Assembly (NCBI RefSeq): GCF_000264995.1
Contig: NW_006767440.1
Coordinates: 676,787-740,786, forward strand
Direction of reading: 5' to 3'
DNA from: Punctularia strigosozonata HHB-11173 SS5
Lineage: Eukaryota; Basidiomycota; Agaricomycetes; Corticiales; Punctulariaceae
DNA length: 64,000 nucleotides
Each line of letters opens with the position of its first letter. Within the stretch, counting starts at the first letter, position 1. The notes beneath the pieces were generated by a model. That model was not told the DNA's origin. It did not search any database and worked only from the letters and a program-made list of their open reading frames with translations. The position numbers and the translations under genes were made by a program. Below, piece by piece: positions 1 through 10,413 of the stretch.

Positions 1-153
1 TGAAATGCGTTAAGGCGCCGCATCCTAGCCCTCAGAATGGTCGGACCCGGAGTAGGACACTCTATCTCAAGGAAGTATCTCACGTCGGACCTGACTTCCT
101 CCAGAGTCACGCGAGGCAGAAGCGTGCCCTCGACGGTCAGCGCCTCATGTCCG
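1..153 (-). CDS. Partial exon of an unrecognised gene running off the left edge
   Basis: On the minus strand an acceptor (GGACAG at about 154) opens a reading frame that stays open to base 1. It reads GHEALTVEGTLLPRVTLEEV and continues through RSDVRYFLEIECPTPGP. A plausible 50-nt intron with a GTGAGC donor lies just upstream (about 154-203). The acidic and hydrophobic pattern and the lack of stops suggest a real exon, but I recognise no family. The gene would be co-directional with the LST8 gene to its right. The upstream exons are not resolved. Confidence 0.35.
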
Positions 154-203
154 CTGTCCATACCCAGGAAAAATTCAGGGTTGTATCAGGAAGTCACGCT
201 CAC

Positions 204-666
204 CAGATGCATCTCACACAACGAGTCCTTGCGAATCCTCAGCGGCACTGCTCTACCCTACTTCCCGCCACCCGCACTGGGTGGCGGATCCGAGCAGCGT
301 GCGTTTCGGCCGCAGTGCAACGCCCCATGCCGTCAATCTGTGGCTGCCAGCTTCGAACGAGGCCCAGACTGCTCTGGACAATCACAACACGAGGTTAGGT
401 CGTGTCCAATGGGATCGCTGACAGCTGCGAGACATGGAGGCAGCACAGCAGGAAGGAGAGCAGACCAATAGCAGGCGAATACGCAAATCATGGACTGCAT
501 CCCATCCGCGGCGACATACGTTCTTCGGGGGCGCGTCGGAGCAACAGGTGAACAGCCTCCGACGATATGATACGATAAAGACAAGAGAACCTGAACAGAC
601 TGTGGCCAAGGCGGGTCAACGAGCGATCGCACAGTGGGTCAAAACGAAGGAGAGAATGTACCTATG
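204..666. other. Unresolved stretch, possibly upstream exons of the edge gene
   Basis: Several short open frames exist on both strands, none recognisable. It lies between the left-edge exon and the stop codon of LST8, and may hold 5' exons of the edge gene plus the LST8 3' UTR. Confidence 0.3.
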
Positions 667-2207
667 TTAGGCGGCTCCGTCATGAAGAGCGCAGCACACG
701 GCAGCTGCGGTCCATATTACTCCCGCGAATAATCTGCGATCGCACGATGAACACGTACCTTTATGGTGTCCGTTGTACTGTCGCACTGTCTCTCCCGACG
801 CCATTTCCCACAGACGCGCCGTATGGTCGGATGAGGCTGGTGAATATCGACAGATTAATGAGGATGACGACGCGAAAGCCCCGGAAAACTAACCCGTGAC
901 GAGATAAGCCGAGTCAGCGCTGAAGGCACAGTCCCAGACCCAGCGCTGATGACCTTGGAGGACCTTTTCCAATCGAAAGTCCAATGATGCTGATATGGAC
1001 CATATCTTGACCGTCGTGTCCGCCGAACAAGTAGCGAGATACCTGGAAACGAATGAGCAAATTAGGATGCATCCGCGTTGTGGACAGTTTGGAACTCACT
1101 TCATGTCGGGGCTGAGCAAACAGCGAGTCAGGTATTTGTTGTGAGCTTGGAATTTGGTAACAGCCTGGAAGCGCGGCAGGCCCGAACTTTCATCGTTGAT
1201 TCTCCAAACATAGCACTTCCCCTGAAAGGAGATCAGACGATCTGCGTCCCTGCTTTCAAAGCCGCAAATCTACCTTGTTATTGCCGGCTACCAAACACGA
1301 ACCGTCTGTCGCGACGGTCACTGATCTAATAGGTATGTCCCCGGCCGGCGTCTTGAAGGTGTTAGGCTAGCGGAAGCGCAGATTGCATCGGGCCCACGTA
1401 CGAGTTCATGGGTACAGATATTGTCCGAAAGATCCCATTGCTTGATACTTCCCGCCTGATCGCAGGATATCAGTTCGCCCTGATTCGGATGGACGCACAC
1501 ATCGTTCACTGGGGTTCCTGTATCAGTAGATGATCCCGTTTCGATGGAAGCATTGAGCAACCACCTGGTGCACCGTTGTCATAATGTCGGTGGAGGTGGT
1601 TGCTTCTGTTAACGACCCGTATGAAGTTTACGTAGAGGAACGGTGCGTGTATGGGAACAAACCTGAGGTCCCAGATCTTTATGGTACCGTCTTCGCTTCC
1701 GGTCACCAGCCACTTCCCTTCGGCATGGAACGATACCGAGGTGACGTTGCCGGTATGTCCCTCGAACGTAGTGAGCTAGGGGACAGAAGTTTCGGGCATG
1801 GTTGCGGATACATAACAGAAGTACCAACCGGTGTAGAAGAGGCGCTGGCGATTTCGTAGATGTTGATCTTCTTATGGATCGCGGCAGCAAGTAGCCGCTT
1901 GCTGCAGTTTCCCATGGGCATCCGGTAGGACGGATCAACAGAGGAGCACTCACTCGGGAGAGATCGCCAGGCGATTCACTTGCTATTCGTGAAAACATAG
2001 CCATACCATGTGAGCGCTCGGCCTATCATGTAAAATAGGGTGGCCTCACTCCAGACTCTCCGGAACGAGCGATTGTTCTGGAGCAGATCCCACTCCAGGC
2101 TTCCCAGAACCGTATTTCGTGATCATAAGAGCCTGAGTCCCGTTATTGGTTCATCTAGATAGATAAATGGCGCATAAGATCTTACCAGTCACTAGGATGA
2201 CGGACAT
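667..2207 (-). CDS. LST8: LST8 homologue, WD40 subunit of TOR complexes
   Basis: LST8 is the seven-bladed WD40 beta-propeller that binds the TOR kinase domain in TORC1 and TORC2. Minus-strand exons give, in order: [37 protein letters not shown]; a KINIYEIAS segment; [20 protein letters not shown] then [46 protein letters not shown]; a [10 protein letters not shown] segment; [73 protein letters not shown]; and the family-typical end [12 protein letters not shown] before TAA (667-669). Around eight short introns interrupt it. The blade order and length match LST8/Pop3 rather than other WD40 proteins. The start is the ATG at 2205-2207, which gives the usual short N-terminus. No break is seen. 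Confidence 0.93.
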
Positions 2208-2984
2208 AAGCGTTAAATCCTATGCGAGAGTAGAATCGGTGCAGCGGGAGTCAGAGAAACACAAGATGTCATAGCTTGAGCTGTCGTGTTACCCACGATC
2301 AGCGTGACGCGTCTGCCTTCGTCTGCCTCGCCTTGAGCTTGATTTCGATTCACCGTCTCGGGTTCGAGGAAATGAACATGCAGGGGCGCCCCGCGGACAT
2401 CTCGCAAACTCCACCGCCACTGGCTCGTTGCTTGTTACGTATACTCACAAGCACTCGGCATCGCAGTCTGCGGCCAGTAGCTCGGACAACAACCTCGCCC
2501 AGTGCGCACGTGTCGACATGATACTCCGAGTCTTTCGTTCTGGACTGCCCTGCTCGGGAGTGCGAGGACACAATGTTCGTTCACAGGTTCATGAATCTCT
2601 CCACCTGGCCTACGTGCCGTCGGCTTGTCTATACCCCTGCGCTGAGGACGCCTCAGTGGTGGATCTCACCTCTTCGCGGAGCGGGAGGGCTTGACGGGAG
2701 AGAACACGTCCTCACTATACGTTGGTGTACTGGGCCTCGCCACAACGATGACTTATTAACAGCCTGAAGAAGTCAAAGATCCACGCTCATGATATGGCCT
2801 CTGTGCACATTACAATTTCGATCAACATTTACTCATTACTCGTCAACCTTTCGGCCGTACGCTCTCCGGTATTTATAGCAGCGCAGGCTCTCTTCATCGC
2901 TACTCTCGTCTCCAGTGGTGCATATATCAGACCTAAGACCGCGAGCCCAAACATTCCACCTTGTTCCCAATACCTATCTCGGCT
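2208..2984. other. Intergenic or unresolved, with a TATA-like site
   Basis: Short frames occur on both strands (for example a minus-strand MSTRAHWARLLSELL segment near 2517) but no gene can be assembled with confidence. It contains the promoter side of LST8 and, near 2870-2877, a TATTTATA element that suits the small gene starting at 2985. Confidence 0.4.
2870..2877 (+). promoter_or_regulatory. TATA-like element
   Basis: TATTTATA lies 108 bp before the ATG at 2985. A pyrimidine-rich CTCTTCATCGCTACTC follows about 20 bp later and could be the transcription start. This is inferred from sequence and spacing only. Confidence 0.4.
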
Positions 2985-3306
2985 ATGATGGACAACGCTT
3001 TCCCCGTGAGCGCGGTTTTCACCTTGAATATCTGCCAGACTAACAGAACTATTGTAGCCGGGGACGCGGGTCTTCTTTTGGGACGGGTCCGGCACCGTCA
3101 AGCATGGCGTTGTTCTCGCAACTGCTCGCTTAGGCGACGTGCGTATCTTCCCCATCGATAGGGGCTTCGGCAAGGCTCACCTTTCGTTTGTACAGGGTAC
3201 TCAGGTTGCACAGGTCCAGGTCGAAGGGGAAACGGCGCTAGTGAGCCTCCCGTGCGTACCCTCACTTTTGATCGTTTGCCAATAGAAACTCACTCGTTGG
3301 CTCTAG
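2985..3306 (+). CDS. Small hypothetical protein (about 55-70 aa), four exons
   Basis: ATGATGGACAAC opens a short exon (MMDNAFP) followed by a 52-nt GTGAGC intron (3006-3057). Next come PGTRVFFWDGSGTVKHGVVL and ATARLGD, a 57-nt GTGCGT intron (3139-3195), and GTQVAQVQVEGETAL. A 45-nt GTGAGC intron (3241-3285) then gives KLTRWL and a stop at 3306. If the last intron is not removed, the frame ends at 3285 with VSLPCVPSLL instead. The consistent donors and a TATA-like site upstream argue for a real gene. The beta-strand-like pattern around VFFWDGSG suggests a small barrel. I do not recognise a family. Confidence 0.45.
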
Positions 3307-4492
3307 GACGGCCAGCCTGAGCAAGGCTTAGGTGTCCGGTTTCGCAAAGTGTGATGATTTTTTGTTCTCAAGCTCGTGTTTGTTTGTGTCGCATTCCTTT
3401 ACCCCCGTTGGACTTTCGCGTGCGGATTCTGTAGCATACATCTGACCCTGTACAAGCGCCAAGCGAGGTCAACATGGACGGGACTTCGCTGGTTAGCTAA
3501 TGTAGCTATATAGAACACAGTGCACGTCATCGATCTTTGAACCATTCGCATGTGATGGAGAGTCGTGGACACGAAAATTGTGGACACGAAGAAGCTATCA
3601 AAATTTTGAATGCTCGGCGGCAGTTGTTCTTGCCAAAAGTCAAGCGCTAGATTCGAGGCTATTACGATATGGACAGTCGCTATCGATGACGCCCATACTT
3701 ATGATATGGTAGCGAATCTCAGGCCCATGAATCGTGAACCCAAGGAAGTGGGGTCTACTCGCACAAAGTCCGCGATAGCGGTAATATCGCAAACATGGGC
3801 GCTCTGTTATGGAATGACTTGTCCTGTCCTCACGTACGTGAGCGCTATGCCGATGGACTCAACTTCGAATCATCTGGAAGCGAGGGATCGAATCGTGTGA
3901 GGGCAAATATGGTCATGGTAACGCTATTCCGAGACTAAGACTCGACTGCGGACGCACTGGTGTGCAAGTCATTGCGAAGGTCGCATCTGGGCACGAATCT
4001 CCTTCTGTATACCTGTATACGACATGAACGTGTTCCATGGTGCTTTTAAGGCCACACACACGCTATTGGAACTGCCCATCACGTCACTCTACGCGGTCGC
4101 CGTGGATGATAGAGGCTGAGTATACAGTGAAAATGAGGGTTTCGATGGGTTCAACGTAGGACGGGGGCATAGCAGCATGCATCTGAGACTACCAGCTGAG
4201 ATAGAAACACGTCACAGTGAGATTATTCCTGCGTGCAAAGCAGGATCGAAGTTACCGTTCCGCTAGTCTCACTCTGTCTGGGGATGAGCGCCCCGAGAAT
4301 AGCATAGGTAGCCGCCATGATCTTATCAGAGCGATTTGATCACCCAAGCCGCGCCATACGGTAGCAGCCAGCAGAGGCGATCAAGTTTCCAACACAGTTT
4401 GCGGTCCTCCGCGCACTCGAGTTGCCATGAGAAGATAGTGGTGCAAGTGCAAGCTCGAGTTCAACAGCGGCTGAAGCGCTAAAGGTTAACGC
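3307..4492. other. Unresolved stretch with scattered coding-like segments
   Basis: Coding-like pieces appear on both strands (minus: VTMTIFALTRFDPSLPDD near 3880; plus: VFHGAFKATHTLLELPITSL near 4030). No chain of exons with consistent splice sites is convincing. Either a small intron-rich gene or degraded sequence lies here. Confidence 0.3.
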
Positions 4493-6211
4493 GTGGCTTC
4501 CACGTGGCCCGCCTCGTCCCTGATTAGGACGCCTTCGGAACCTTGCCCTGAGAGCGCGGCCATGATCAATCGTTCGCTATTCTGGCGGAAGCCACGAGCA
4601 CTGACCGCTGGAGCTGGTAGCTGCCGGACTACGGCGGATCTTGCACTCTGGATACATGAGATATCACGACATCAACGGCAACGTCAGTCAAGCATCGATA
4701 GAATACGCCAGGACTCAAGTTTACTAGCTTGTGGAGCATATGTTGGCTTGCGGCGCGTACACCGACATATCTCGATGAAATATCTGCGAGGATCAGAAAT
4801 AGCTGTGATGGGGATCCGCCGGTTAGCGTGTTTGATATTAGATTACGTCCGATTCTGGAGCATACTCCTCAATACATGCTCGTGGACCGCGGCCGAAATT
4901 GCCTGCACATTGGCTGGCTACGACCGACACATTGATCCGAGATGCTCCGCTGTTGTCGTCGTGGGCAACGAGACTTGTACGTAACACTGTCATAGTGCAA
5001 ACAAACACTTAGTTCACATTCCGTAGGCGATTCGGAGGTGATATTGAAACTGGCCAAGGCCGGTTACACCGTCTTCGTCGATGGCGATGTAGGCTTGGCT
5101 ACAAGCGCGTCGGCACACGATGCGGACACGCTTCAATATCCAGGGATATCGTCCGTGAGTTGAAATCATGACGTCCCATTCATCACTGTCGAATTGGCAA
5201 CCGCTTTCAGCTGTTACACCGGTGGCATAGCACAAAGGCCACGTCTAGGCACAAGACGAAAGGATCAGGTCAAGTCATCCCACTCGGACCACGAACAGGT
5301 GTAGACGCTACGAGACAATTCTCTCGTGATACTGTGCGGGCTTACTGCGACAACCATAAGCCCGTTCTTCAGCTATTGGCGCTGATCATACTCCCGCGGT
5401 AGGTTATATGTTACATAGCTTCTTGCAATCTCCTGGCTTGTCGGAGCTCATACGCTATTAGCACGGACATGTTGGATCATAAATTTCCGCCCGAATCAAC
5501 GTTTCTATCTACATCTCCTGGATCCCTGGCCGAGGCGATCACAGAACACCTGGTTTCCCTTAGCTCAGCTCGGGATTACGTTGGACTGCTGCAGAAAGGC
5601 ACCGGACGAATCGTCATCCTCATAAACTCTACTCACAACGATTCCCTCCGTGAGTGCAATCACAGCAGCTTAACACCTTGAGGTCATCACCGACGATGCC
5701 GCTTCTGCTAGCTTCCTGTGTTTCCAGTCTCTGTTATGAGACTCAACTTGCGGCCATCCGTGTAATGAGCCAAGAACTCAGGTTGCAGGGCATCCACGTA
5801 TGCCAAATCCTTGCTTCGCTAGGTAGCATGCCTACTGGACAAGTCCTGGGGTACGGCTATGAACGTCATCTCAACGTCAGACCCTTAACCAGCAGCAGGA
5901 TCTCGGCTCTCAGCCATCGGTTCGGAAACGGTATCGATCAACCCTCAAACGTTGTTATGGGAAAGTTGAACGAACTCTATTCCATCGCTCGTGACGACGC
6001 GTTATGCCTGGTTCAGCAAATGATCGAATGCAGGTAAGTTGCTTATCCTGGTCATCGTCGAATGCGATGACATAGATATCGAAACCAAGATACGCGCACC
6101 GCACAGTCAGCATTGGGGTGCATCCGCTATTCAGAAGGCTTCATTCGGCTGTTCCCAGTGGCGTTCAGAGTCACATTTGGAAATTGCTTACGGGGGAATG
6201 AACTACGGTAA
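4493..6211 (+). CDS. SDR-like protein, probably DUF1776 family
   Basis: A nucleotide-binding fold is suggested by CSAVVVVGNETC, a GTAACA...TAG intron, then GDSEVILKLAKAGYTVFV: a beta-strand, a turn and a helix as in short-chain dehydrogenase folds. Later exons read TDMLDHKFPPESTFLST, then ARDYVGLLQKGTGRIVILIN, and, after a GTGAGT intron, SLCYETQLAAIRVMSQELRL with GIHVCQILASLGSMPTGQVL. The chain ends with RLFPVAFRVTFGN and a stop at 6209-6211. This order resembles fungal DUF1776 proteins, which are SDR-like with no clear YxxxK site. The first exon and start codon are uncertain; two frames are open between 4493 and 4935. It converges on the next gene with about 76 bp between stops. Confidence 0.45.
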
Positions 6212-6287
6212 ATGTAGAGTACTTCGCCCAATCTCGATGGCGTGACGAATCGTCCAACCTTCGTCGCCCGGTATGTAGTGCAACAGA

Positions 6288-7286
6288 CTATAATTCAGCG
6301 GAGTGCAGATGAGGGTCGGAATTTGTTGATAATTTATCCTGGATGGCAGCAGGTGAGTCAGAAGAGTTCCTATCTGCCAATCCAGTACACGAGGCTCACT
6401 CTAATCATGATGCTCATGCGTTGTCCATGGGAGGATCGGGTACCTTCTCCAAATATCATTGGTAGGATTGCGTGATTATACCGATAACGGACATGTGGTC
6501 CTGCTCGTAAGATAATTCAGACGTCTAGAAAGAGTTAGAGCGATGATGCACTGACCCTGGAGATATACACTCCCGGATGGCAAAGCAACCTGGTAAGCAT
6601 CGCTAGGATCGTCCACACGTTCCAAACGCAGGGTTCTAGTTGATCCTAAGCTAACGCCAAGTATCCATGAACCACTGGCTTCTACGTTGTCCACATGCGG
6701 GAGGATCTCCCCATCAGAGGCTAGATGGAGCAAATGCATCTGCGTATCTGCGCGTAGATATTCGTATTGTCAGTTCATCAGCCCTAAAGTCGTATATTAC
6801 ACACCTGACATCGGGAAAAGCGTCCGCAGTCGGGTGAGCAGAGGGGTAACACCGAGAGCGTCGGCTTCCGGCCACGAAGAAACGTGCATCTCTCGGTAAC
6901 GTCGAATAACTCGATCAAAGTGACCCTGAGCGTAGGTATTATTTCCGTATTAAGCGCAAATATTGAGGACTATGCATATGTACCTCCTCAAACGGATAGT
7001 AAATGTCGGGCGCGAATATGTCCGTGATATCACGCTCTGCAATGTCCGGCGGTTGTGCGAGAGAGATAAATCGCTTGCGTTTCCTCCTTAGAGAAGGAGG
7101 GTCCATCGTGTCCAGCTTTTGCAACGACGCTGCTAGGAGCGCCTTCTGTTCTTCCGCCGTGAACACATCACGCGCCAGGGTGAAATCACGAAAGGTTGTA
7201 GTATTTGGCTGACTCGAGAGATACCGGACTGATCGAAGAGCGGCGGCAGCCACTGTTGTAGAGCAAACTTTCGTCAGAAAAGACAT
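6288..7286 (-). CDS. ALKBH7-like Fe(II)/2-oxoglutarate dioxygenase, probably mitochondrial
   Basis: AlkB-fold dioxygenase of the ALKBH7 type, a mitochondrial branch linked in animals to programmed necrosis and RNA demethylation. Exon 1 begins MSFLTKVCSTTVAAAALRSV, a plausible mitochondrial presequence, and continues FTAEEQKALLAASLQKLD. Further exons give HFDRVIRRYREMHVSSWPEA, VTPLLTRLRTLFP, then the iron-binding strand LPHVDNVEASGSWILGVSLG with the HxD pair. After it come LPSGSVYLQ, SELSYEQDHMSVIG (probable distal His) and HGQRMSIMIR, where the last Arg fits the 2-oxoglutarate-binding position. The C-terminus depends on whether a 63-nt GTGAGC intron is removed; with it the stop is at 6288, without it at 6370. 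It shares a 133-bp promoter with the divergent gene on its right. Confidence 0.75.
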
Positions 7287-7419
7287 TCAAAAGCGACAAT
7301 CGACGACGACACATGAGGGTGACGCTTGCCGACGCGCGACGCGTCGGCCGCCGGCTACAGACACGTGATCACATGCGTCGTCCGCCTCCGCGTCCACTGC
7401 CTGGACATGGTGGGCTTTC
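7287..7419. promoter_or_regulatory. Bidirectional promoter with palindrome and E-box
   Basis: Only 133 bp separate the ATGs of two divergently transcribed genes for probable mitochondrial proteins. It holds a perfect 8-bp inverted repeat with a 3-bp spacer at 7329-7347 (CCGACGCG/CGCGTCGG), which includes an ACGCGT core, and a CACGTG E-box at 7362-7367 followed by ATCAC. Either could be a shared operator; no binding data are implied. Confidence 0.45.
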
Positions 7420-8884
7420 ATGCAGGGACAGGATGCAACTCAGAGCCGAGAGCAGTCCACAAATTCTGTGTATGCGGCACTGGCTAGAACTGCGACTCGA
7501 AGCTTAGCTCTCTATTTCTCTCGACCAGTCAGACTCTTTCGACCGTCCAAAGGTTCCTGCAACCTGTCGCTAGTTCTGCTCGGGTCTGGCTTGTCTGATC
7601 GTTGGTCGCGCAGTGAACGGATGGCAAACTCTCAGAGCTCAAGCCCTCGCTAGTGGGGTACAGTCCATAACTCCTCAGTATATGCTTTCTCTGGTTAGAA
7701 ACCACGGCGTGAGGCGAATTATTTTGATCGGTCATGGTCTTGTACTGATATTACATATGTGGTGCCAGCTGATGGTCATCCCAAAGGTAAAAAAAATGCA
7801 CTAGATAATATGCCGCACGATCGTCTGATTCGATATCTCCAGCATTTTGTACCACCGGTTATAGTGAATGCCGTTCTAGGAACCGTTTTATGGACGACTT
7901 ATGCGGAATCTACCACTGCCTTGGAGCATCATATCGCCCATCCTCTGTTACTTAGCAGCTGTTCAGGAGCTATAGCAGGCGCTGCTCAAGCTTTGGTGGC
8001 TGCTCCAGCGGAGAATGTCCGACTCGTCCTTGAAGGTGGCACCGTCAACCATGGCTGGTCTCATGCGTGGAAGGAAGTCTTCCGCAGGACAGAACCTCAG
8101 GCTTCTTCCACGAAGCAGGACAGGATACACGATGCGCGCGAAGTGCGTGTCTGGATGAAGGAGGTAGTAATTCCATGTCGTCGTCCACGAATAGCAGCAC
8201 CCTCATATATTTTTGGATTTGCCGCAGGTAGGAGAGATGGCAGGGCGGGGCTGGGACGGTTGGGCGTGGGGAACAGTCAAGGATGCGTGTGGTCAGTGAG
8301 GCCCGAAACAGCACGTTACGAAGACTGACGATGTCATCCTTAGGCTTCGCGGTGTTCTTCTCTGTATTCGAAGAAACACGACGAGTAGCTGCCCAGGCCC
8401 GCCGCTTGGTTCAGGAGGCTTCTCGACATCCCGAAGACCGGGAAGTTCGAAGGACCTTCTTGACACAACATGCCCCGAAACTCACTCATGGGGTGGTCCT
8501 GTACGTTGGCGCTCATAAACATCATAACGATGTCGCAGTACTGAATACATTATCAGGGTGACGGGAGGCGTCTTCGCTGGTGTCTCCTATGAGGTGGTGA
8601 CGCGTCCGTTCGACGTCGCTCGTAGAGCTGCCCAGCTGGCCAAGCTCAGAGCCGTTACCTCCGGTACTCCAATGAAGCACCCTGGTATGGCGGCAGTGCT
8701 GCGCAAATTAGAAGATGACGGCATACGGTCGTTCTTTCAGAGCCCTGACTACCCGAAAGCCGTCCACGATGCCAGCGACAGCGTTTCGAGACGCCTACAC
8801 GCCTGCCTCCGCGTCCTGGCGCGAGTTGGCCCGTGGGGCGTGGGTTTCCTGATATTTGAGGCGTTTGGCCCGGGTTTATCATAA
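7420..8884 (+). CDS. Mitochondrial carrier-like (SLC25-fold) protein
   Basis: Exons read MQGQDATQSREQSTNSVYAA, VNGWQTLRAQALASG, SITPQYMLSLVRNHG, MPHDRLIRYLQHFVPPVIVN, CSGAIAGAAQALVAAPAENV, GWDGWAWGTVKDACG, FAVFFSVFEETRRV and TGGVFAGVSYEVVTRPFDVA. The ending is VGPWGVGFLIFEAFGPGLS. Two SLC25 signature motifs PX[DE]XX[KR] are visible (PAENVR and PFDVAR), each after a hydrophobic helix; the first of the usual three is degenerate (PVRLFR). The substrate cannot be told. Introns are short; the one after EVVI (about 8166-8227) begins weakly. The start at 7420 is the first ATG in frame. It is divergent from the ALKBH7-like gene. Confidence 0.7.
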
Positions 8885-10413
8885 CGTACTGTAACAGGTC
8901 ACGGTGGTGTCATTACAGCGGGTGGTCAGCGGATCGCCTTCCTCTGCGCCGCTGCTCCCTAATCCTCAAGGCGTGCTTGCTTACGGCGATCTTACTCCAC
9001 ACGTCACACCCCATTGAGGGCATCATGCTGCGCATATGCGTGATTGATCGTGCTTAGGTATGAATCAATCCAATCCCTGCTTACGAACTCAACGTTCAGT
9101 ATCGCGACTGCAAATCGACACGAGAACGGTGATTCGCAGTGAGCACTTATTTTGTCTGCCGTTCATTCTGTTGCCTTCGATGATGATTCCGAAGGCTCAT
9201 GAACACTGGTGGCCTGTCAGCTTCGCCGTCCCAGCGTTTATAGCTGCGTCCTACGCGTGCATCAGGGTCACTCATCTCGCGTGCATTCTCAGGGCGCTGG
9301 GTCCCGAAGAGAGCATCTTTGAGATGTCCTACCACGCCGGTTGTGCTCACGTCGCCCAGTTGATGTGATCGGCACGACTCGATTGTAGAACGGCCTATAA
9401 CGTGCCATTGCCTCTGACGCGTCTCAGGAAGCAGATTCTGAATTTATCTTGTGCATAAATAGATGCCACAGGTGTGCGCTCGCTCCCTGACGTCTGAATG
9501 TCCTGAACCTCCCTCAGTGTCTCCGCCAACGATGCCGATTTCCAAGAAAACTTGACGGACGATATTCGGCACTTACTCTAACCTCTTTGGGAACATATCG
9601 TGGAGATGTGCAAAGCAAACGTGTCTTCAACTTTTATCGATCGCTCTTCGCGCTCGAAGGATCCGACATTCCGGCCCATGTTCCGATTTCCCCGGCTGGT
9701 ATTCGACATACCATTCGAGGGCCCCATATCAATCACGTCTGCTGCGGGGACTTCGCAGAAAGGGAACACAGTGCGCCCACAGCCCCGGATCTGATATGCC
9801 ATCGCAGAGGAGGGAGTCGTAGCGCGGTGACGGTTCGGTGGCGACACATACGTGAGTTATGAATTCCTGCATCTCCGCGGTGTTTCTCTTCATGTGGTTT
9901 GCTTCTCGCAAGGTCGTACACACCCTCAGGGTCGCACCTGACATCGGTACAGAGAGGCTGACGGGGAATCTGGGCTGCAAGGAGGCCCCTGGGAGGTGTG
10001 GTGGGCATAGAAGGGACCGTGATCCGAGCTGGGTAGGCTGTGCGTAGGCCAATCATGCCTCGAGGATCGGATGGGTGAGCCGGCGCCGCTCGGACCGTGC
10101 GTTACGAGAGCGACGATCTGCTTCTGGACATGAAGGAAGCTAGGAATCTGCGCGGGAGGCTGGCAGAATGAAACACATCGCGACGAGACTCGACTTGAAG
10201 CTTACCGATTAACTCCTTGAACGGAGACTTCATTGCGGTCGTACTTAGTAGAGGTGACTGTGACAATCTAGCGTGATCTCGTGTGACGTTCAAGATGGCT
10301 GGACAAGTAGCGTCACTAGAACCTTCTACCAGATTCGCTCTTGACCGCTGAATAGATATCGTGCATGTACTCGGATTACGCTTGACTCTGACGACAATTG
10401 TACGCGTTTCAAC
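8885..10413. other. Unresolved 1.5-kb stretch
   Basis: Open frames overlap on both strands between 9060 and 9370 and between 9580 and 10050 but none has a recognisable domain. One minus-strand segment (about 9110-9050) reads CRFAVAILNVEFVSRDWID. A possible 71-nt minus-strand intron spans about 9880-9950. I cannot decide which strand is used. Confidence 0.3.
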
